25,917 nucleotides of DNA, taken from the NCBI GenBank assembly GCA_009774765.1, contig VSOK01000037.1, positions 1 to 25,917 of the forward strand, written 5' to 3'. Made by a program: the position numbers and the translations under genes. The notes beneath the pieces were generated by a model. It did no database searches, was not told the origin of the DNA, and worked only from the letters and a program-made list of their open reading frames with translations. Source of the DNA: Bacteroidales bacterium. GTDB lineage: Bacteria > Bacteroidota > Bacteroidia > Bacteroidales > UBA932. Below are positions 22,234 to 25,917 of this stretch, piece by piece (position 1 is the first letter of the stretch; each line of letters starts with the position of its first letter).

Positions 22234-23712
22234 CTACCTGAAAATCTTGTCCTTGCGTTTGCTGACATTGAATGAGAGACCGAAATTAAGACCTACATTG
22301 AGTTTTCTGTAAGGTATATTGACGGTCATAGATCCAACTCCTGCCACAGGAGCATAATGGCATACCAGGGAATCAGTTCCGAGGAAGAAATTGAGTGCCC
22401 GGCAATGAAGGTTAAGGACAGCACCGAAAGTGGAGCCGAACTTGGATATACCGTAGCTTCCTGAAGCCGAAAGCCAGTTGCCCACGGCAACATTCACTGA
22501 AAAACGTCCCTCAGTCCAGGTATAAGGTCCCTGTATACGTGTAGAAGAGAGAGCACCCACCGAAAGCCCTTCCCAGAACGGCATCTTATACTCAAGTCCG
22601 ACATTCAGAGTGGCTGCAAGCATCTCATTGAACTTATGAGGCACACCTTCTTTCTGAAGCTGGATCAGATCCTCCATACCGTCCGCCAGATGGGAGAACT
22701 GGTTGCCGATGGAATTTTCACTTTCACTGTCAAGCGTAACATCCTCAAATCCGGTAAACTCCCAGGTATTCGTGCCTGTAGTTGCGAAAGTTGAAGCTTT
22801 CCAGTTGATGAATCCCAGATCAAGCACCGCCGCAGAGATGGTAAGGCCTCTGATGATTTCAAAGGAAGCACCGAGATCGAATGCCACGCCATATCCTCCG
22901 ATAAATCCTCCTATTCCGCTGTTGCGGAAAGTGTTTTCAAAATCAAAGTCCACAGCATCGTAATTGATTCCGGCTGCAGGTGCATCTGTCACTCCTGTTT
23001 CAGCATTGGTAGGAAGCTTCAGATAATTTCCTGCTGAAACCCTTGCATCTCCCTGAGCCTTTATGCTCCATTTTTCAGCATTCATATCCGCAGAAAGACT
23101 GTTGATGCGTACGTCCGCACTTGCAAGACCGAGAAGGATCTTCACCTTTCCGCCTACTGAAAGACGGTCGCTGACTCTCTGTGTATGTCCGAGCGACCAC
23201 TCCATATAGGTTCTCGCGCGTACTCCGAGATTGCTTATGTCATAGTGCTGCTGCTCTCCAATAGTTTTCATAAACGAAAACAGATCGTACGGAAGATTGA
23301 GTGACACATTTGCCTTGACATTGCATTCCACTGTCGTGAAACCGTTTCTTTTGCCCCAGGCTCCTATCGAGAAGACAGATGTGCTGACGTCTGTAGAGAG
23401 ATAATTGTTTTTGTCCAGCTTGCCGAGGAAAGTCCTGCTGTCCACGCTCCTGTTCATAAAAGTTGTCAGCCCTCCGTCTGCAGTAGGATAGAGGAAAGTA
23501 TCGATTCCGAGGTTGGATGAAATCCCGATGTTGGTATATCCGAGTGCAGGCAGGGAGAAATAGCTTCTCGCTCCCGCAAAAGCAGGGTTCATCTGATGAC
23601 GGAAGTTGTAGCCGTCAAGAAAATATGCCGAGCGCATCTGTGTCTGGGCGGATGCGACATTTATTCCGATGCAGGCAAGTGCCAATATGATAAAACATTT
23701 TTTCATAGCCAT
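22234..23712 (-). CDS. DUF5723-family outer-membrane protein
   Basis: A 492-residue exported protein. The signal peptide (KKCFIILALACIGINVASA) is cleaved before Q23. The mature start, RSAYFLDGYNFRHQMNPAFAG followed by YFSLPALGYTNIGISSNLG, is what I recognise as DUF5723, a Bacteroidetes outer-membrane family related in style to PorP/SprF. Later segments show repeated strands of barrel type (GISKFGSTFGAVLNLHCRALNFFLG and LNVGLNFGLSFNV). The ATG at 23712 overlaps the stop of the lipoprotein gene by one base (TAATG); an alternative ATG two codons later (23706) would fit the usual signal-peptide start. The coupling implies the two products work together at the outer membrane. Function of the family is not established. 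Confidence 0.85.
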   Translation of the reverse strand: MAMKKCFIILALACIGINVASAQTQMRSAYFLDGYNFRHQMNPAFAGARSYFSLPALGYTNIGISSNLGIDTFLYPTADGGLTTFMNRSVDSRTFLGKLDKNNYLSTDVSTSVFSIGAWGKRNGFTTVECNVKANVSLNLPYDLFSFMKTIGEQQHYDISNLGVRARTYMEWSLGHTQRVSDRLSVGGKVKILLGLASADVRINSLSADMNAEKWSIKAQGDARVSAGNYLKLPTNAETGVTDAPAAGINYDAVDFDFENTFRNSGIGGFIGGYGVAFDLGASFEIIRGLTISAAVLDLGFINWKASTFATTGTNTWEFTGFEDVTLDSESENSIGNQFSHLADGMEDLIQLQKEGVPHKFNEMLAATLNVGLEYKMPFWEGLSVGALSSTRIQGPYTWTEGRFSVNVAVGNWLSASGSYGISKFGSTFGAVLNLHCRALNFFLGTDSLVCHYAPVAGVGSMTVNIPYRKLNVGLNFGLSFNVSKRKDKIFR

Positions 23713-25526
23713 TACTCATTTAATGAAGTTGTAACTCCGCCTTTTATTCTTAATGAGATATTCTTCAGTTGGATTCCCTGATTGCTGTTGAGAGGCTGTC
23801 CTTCCAAAGAATCACCGGATGTTCCGGAGACAAGCAGCCTGAGACCGTCAAACGTTTTCAGAGCGTCCTTGTCAGCCTTCAGGGTAATGTGCACAGGAGT
23901 CAAGGCAGGGGAGTCGAGAGTACCGGGCATAACCTCACCGTTGAGCGAAGCCTTTACGCCGTCCATCGGATTCCCGTCAAGGTCGATTGCCGTCGCACTC
24001 AGAGCAAGCTTAAGCGGAATGCTGTTGTACATATTGAACTTTATGTCCGCTTCGGCAATTTCAAAGGCAAATGAATTCTCTTCAGTATTGTTGAATGTGC
24101 CGTTGAGATCTTTTATATCCGTATCGTACTCGATTTTCAGATCCTTTCCGAAAGCAAGAGGAGCATACACGGCATACTCCATAGCAAATCCGTATGCTGC
24201 CGCTCCGGTAACAGTGGAGTATCCTTCCGAGTAGACTTCAACATTGATGTTCTCGATATCAATCTGTTCAGGAATTGACTTGATGAGGTCTCCTATCGCA
24301 GGTACCTTTATGTCAAGATCATTTGCAGAAGCTTCATCGCTTCCGTACCTTGATATGTATATATTCCTCTGCGAGTCGGCATTCAAGATTATTTTATCTG
24401 TACTGTTGTCTGCAGGGCCCTTGTCGCCGATATGTATGTCAGAAGTAACCGCACCGGATTTTTTCGCCCTGATATCTGCATCAAGAACGGCAGTGAATGG
24501 TGAACGGTTGTCAGCCGAGAACTTTATTACGGGATTGTAGAGATCAAGCACTACATTTTCTCCAGAAATGAATTCGGGGAGCTCTCCTATTGCAATGCTC
24601 TGGCCGGCAACATTCACCTCTGTAGCTATCTTTACAGACGCAGAAATCATATTCAGGCTGCCCACGGATATGTTGAGAGCAAGAAGGAGTTCAGCAGGAA
24701 TCACACTGAAATCGGATGAACTGACATTTATTTCCCCGGAAATATTGACATTGTCCTGAACATATATTTTCCTTTTTCCGTTCTGTGTGATGATTCCCTG
24801 TCCGTCAGCCGCCTTTGAAGGGGCAATTTTCCTTAAAGTCAGATCAAGCGAGTGGCTTGAATCCGAAATTTTCACATCGCGCTCAAGCACTACCGTATGT
24901 CCTCCGGAAACAGAACATTCAGATGAATTCGACGCAATCTCCAGAAACTCAGGGAAGTCGATTCTGAGACCTTTTTTCAATACGACGGCACCGGATGACA
25001 GCCCGAAGGCAAAATGCATTCTGGTATCAAGAATAATCTCCTTGATGTCAACTATTTCTGACGGAAGTTCAGAATCGATGTCGATAAGCATATTTACAGT
25101 TCCAGGGTCAAGCGAATATGAAAATTCAAATGGAGGGAAGCTGCCTGTCGACATACCTGCAAATTTGGAGAACAACCCGTTCTTGTCCAGGTCTATAGTA
25201 ACATTCTTGGAATCGAATGTTCCAAGCTGGATATCAGGAACCTCAATTGATGCGCTGACAGGCTCACCTCCGGCAAAAGAAAGAATATAGTTTCCGTCAC
25301 CGTCCACCTTGATTATTCCGTCTGATTCTTCAATTTTAAGAAACTCGCCTATTTTAATGAATTCAGAAGTACCTATAGGCATACTGATGTCTCCATCGAT
25401 ATTGATGGTCGTGTCGATTTCCTTTCTCAGATCATAAGCGTCATTTACGCAGGATACCGCAGAAGAAACCGCCATAGCTGTAATCAGAGGTACAGCAACC
25501 GTCTTTAACTGTCTTGTAAGGCACAT
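23712..25526 (-). CDS. Large exported lipoprotein of unknown function
   Basis: A 604-residue protein with a lipoprotein signal peptide (AVPLITAMAVSSAVSC) and lipidation at C26. The residues after it, VNDAYD, are acidic, as in Bacteroidetes surface-export signals, so surface display is possible. The mature chain is rich in short beta strands of the pattern IxxNVxV (SGEINVSSSDFSVI, SGENVVLDLYNPVIKF, INVEVYSEGYSTV), suggesting repeated beta-sandwich modules. No catalytic motif is seen. Late sequence (ALTPVHITLKADKDALKTFDGLRL) reads like a C-terminal beta domain. It lies directly upstream of, and is coupled to, the DUF5723 barrel and has a good promoter. I do not recognise the family; a partner or plug for the barrel is a guess from position. 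Confidence 0.8.
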   Translation of the reverse strand: MCLTRQLKTVAVPLITAMAVSSAVSCVNDAYDLRKEIDTTINIDGDISMPIGTSEFIKIGEFLKIEESDGIIKVDGDGNYILSFAGGEPVSASIEVPDIQLGTFDSKNVTIDLDKNGLFSKFAGMSTGSFPPFEFSYSLDPGTVNMLIDIDSELPSEIVDIKEIILDTRMHFAFGLSSGAVVLKKGLRIDFPEFLEIASNSSECSVSGGHTVVLERDVKISDSSHSLDLTLRKIAPSKAADGQGIITQNGKRKIYVQDNVNISGEINVSSSDFSVIPAELLLALNISVGSLNMISASVKIATEVNVAGQSIAIGELPEFISGENVVLDLYNPVIKFSADNRSPFTAVLDADIRAKKSGAVTSDIHIGDKGPADNSTDKIILNADSQRNIYISRYGSDEASANDLDIKVPAIGDLIKSIPEQIDIENINVEVYSEGYSTVTGAAAYGFAMEYAVYAPLAFGKDLKIEYDTDIKDLNGTFNNTEENSFAFEIAEADIKFNMYNSIPLKLALSATAIDLDGNPMDGVKASLNGEVMPGTLDSPALTPVHITLKADKDALKTFDGLRLLVSGTSGDSLEGQPLNSNQGIQLKNISLRIKGGVTTSLNE

Positions 25527-25578
25527 TATATCAATTATTTAACATTATTTACAATCTTACCCTTTTGAAAAGAGGGCG

Positions 25579-25609
25579 CAAAAATATTAAAATTTTCCTA
25601 TCGGCACAA
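25579..25609 (-). promoter_or_regulatory. Candidate promoter for the lipoprotein/DUF5723 operon
   Basis: On the minus strand: TTG (25609-25607), 20 nt, then TATTTTTG (25586-25579), a good match to the Bacteroidetes consensus in both boxes. The leader to ATG 25526 would be about 45 nt. Confidence 0.6.
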
Positions 25610-25634
25610 CATAAAATATTTACAAACAATGATT

Positions 25635-25793
25635 TTACGTAAGATTGCCTAATTCACATATTTTCCCGTCGGCTCCATCACCGGCAAAACGTATGTCGTA
25701 TATCCTCCTTGCCAGCAGCCCCATTGTCATGCTGACATTTATTTCAACGCAAGGGGAGAGCCGGAATGAATTGCCGTACCTGCAGATGAACAT
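25635..25793 (-). CDS. Possible small gene (52 aa) of unknown function
   Basis: An open frame from ATG 25793 to TAA 25635 with a protein-like composition: FICRYGNSFRLSPCVEIN, VSMTMGLLARRIYDIRF, then AGDGADGKICELGNLT. I recognise no family. A 43-codon frame lies on the opposite strand (25693-25824), so at most one of the two is likely real. It is not part of a clear operon, since the lipoprotein gene has its own promoter downstream. It may be a small gene, a remnant, or chance. Confidence 0.3.
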   Translation of the reverse strand: MFICRYGNSFRLSPCVEINVSMTMGLLARRIYDIRFAGDGADGKICELGNLT

Positions 25794-25861
25794 ATCCACT
25801 GTCGATCAGCTCGGTATTCGGTAATAAAACTCCTCGTTGCCGTATAATCGCTTGCTAAGCG

Positions 25862-25917
25862 TTATTCTTCCCGTTTGAAAACCATTTCTTCTCCATCTTC
25901 GATGAAGATGGCCTCGT
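25862..25917 (-). CDS. Carboxy-terminal end of a gene cut by the window edge
   Basis: Reading leftward from the right edge, one frame is open for 17 codons and ends at TAA 25864-25862, giving EAIFIEDGEEMVFKREE. The charged, glutamate-rich tail is typical of a soluble protein terminus. A small inverted repeat (CGCTTGCTAAGCG) follows the stop. The fragment is too short to identify, and chance is possible. Confidence 0.35.
   Translation of the reverse strand, partial: EAIFIEDGEEMVFKREE

Overview
The window looks like a chromosomal segment of a gut-type member of the Bacteroidales. Several features support this. Candidate promoters follow the Bacteroidetes TTG-N18..20-TAnnTTTG pattern and there are few Shine-Dalgarno sequences. 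TamL-type Omp85 lipoprotein, DUF5723 and the flavobacterial-type arginine decarboxylase are families I know mainly from this phylum. A genus cannot be assigned from the sequence alone. Most of the window is ordinary, densely packed housekeeping and envelope DNA; no tRNA, rRNA, CRISPR array, prophage or insertion sequence was seen.

Layout, left to right. (1) 1-3513, minus strand: an operon ligA - yihY - RelA/SpoT homologue. The yihY-like gene is interrupted by one in-frame TAA, and the RelA/SpoT gene runs off the left edge. (2) 3660-6861, plus strand: a phosphofructokinase with PPi-type active-site residues, a strong terminator, then a cytoplasmic GH13 alpha-amylase-family enzyme. (3) 11992-6836, minus strand: an operon speA (arginine decarboxylase) - SpoU/TrmH RNA methyltransferase - a roughly 1000-residue protein joining a receiver domain to a PPDK/PEP-synthase ATP-binding domain. 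The last of these overlaps the amylase gene tail to tail. (4) 11993-12214: a divergent promoter region with a perfect 16-bp palindrome. (5) 12215-14407, plus: tamL, ending in a hairpin that contains its stop codon. (6) 14408-15251: a non-coding island with two direct copies of a 165-bp hairpin-rich repeat and two diverged copies of a roughly 110-bp palindromic element. (7) 17707-15252, minus: a YghO-like GNAT protein and rarA. (8) 17790-22150, plus: pyruvate kinase, a GNAT acetyltransferase, two small outer-membrane beta-barrels and a flavodiiron protein, closed by a 20-bp terminator hairpin. (9) 25526-22234, minus: a large exported lipoprotein translationally coupled to a DUF5723 outer-membrane protein. 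The right edge holds one small open frame and the last 17 codons of another gene.

How the genes fit together: PPi-phosphofructokinase, pyruvate kinase, the GH13 enzyme and the receiver/PPDK-like protein all concern glycogen-to-pyruvate carbon flow in a fermenting anaerobe. The flavodiiron protein would detoxify O2 or NO. TamL, the two barrels, and the lipoprotein/DUF5723 pair are envelope functions. The least explained parts are the repeat island at 14408-15251, the receiver/ATP-grasp protein and the interrupted yihY.
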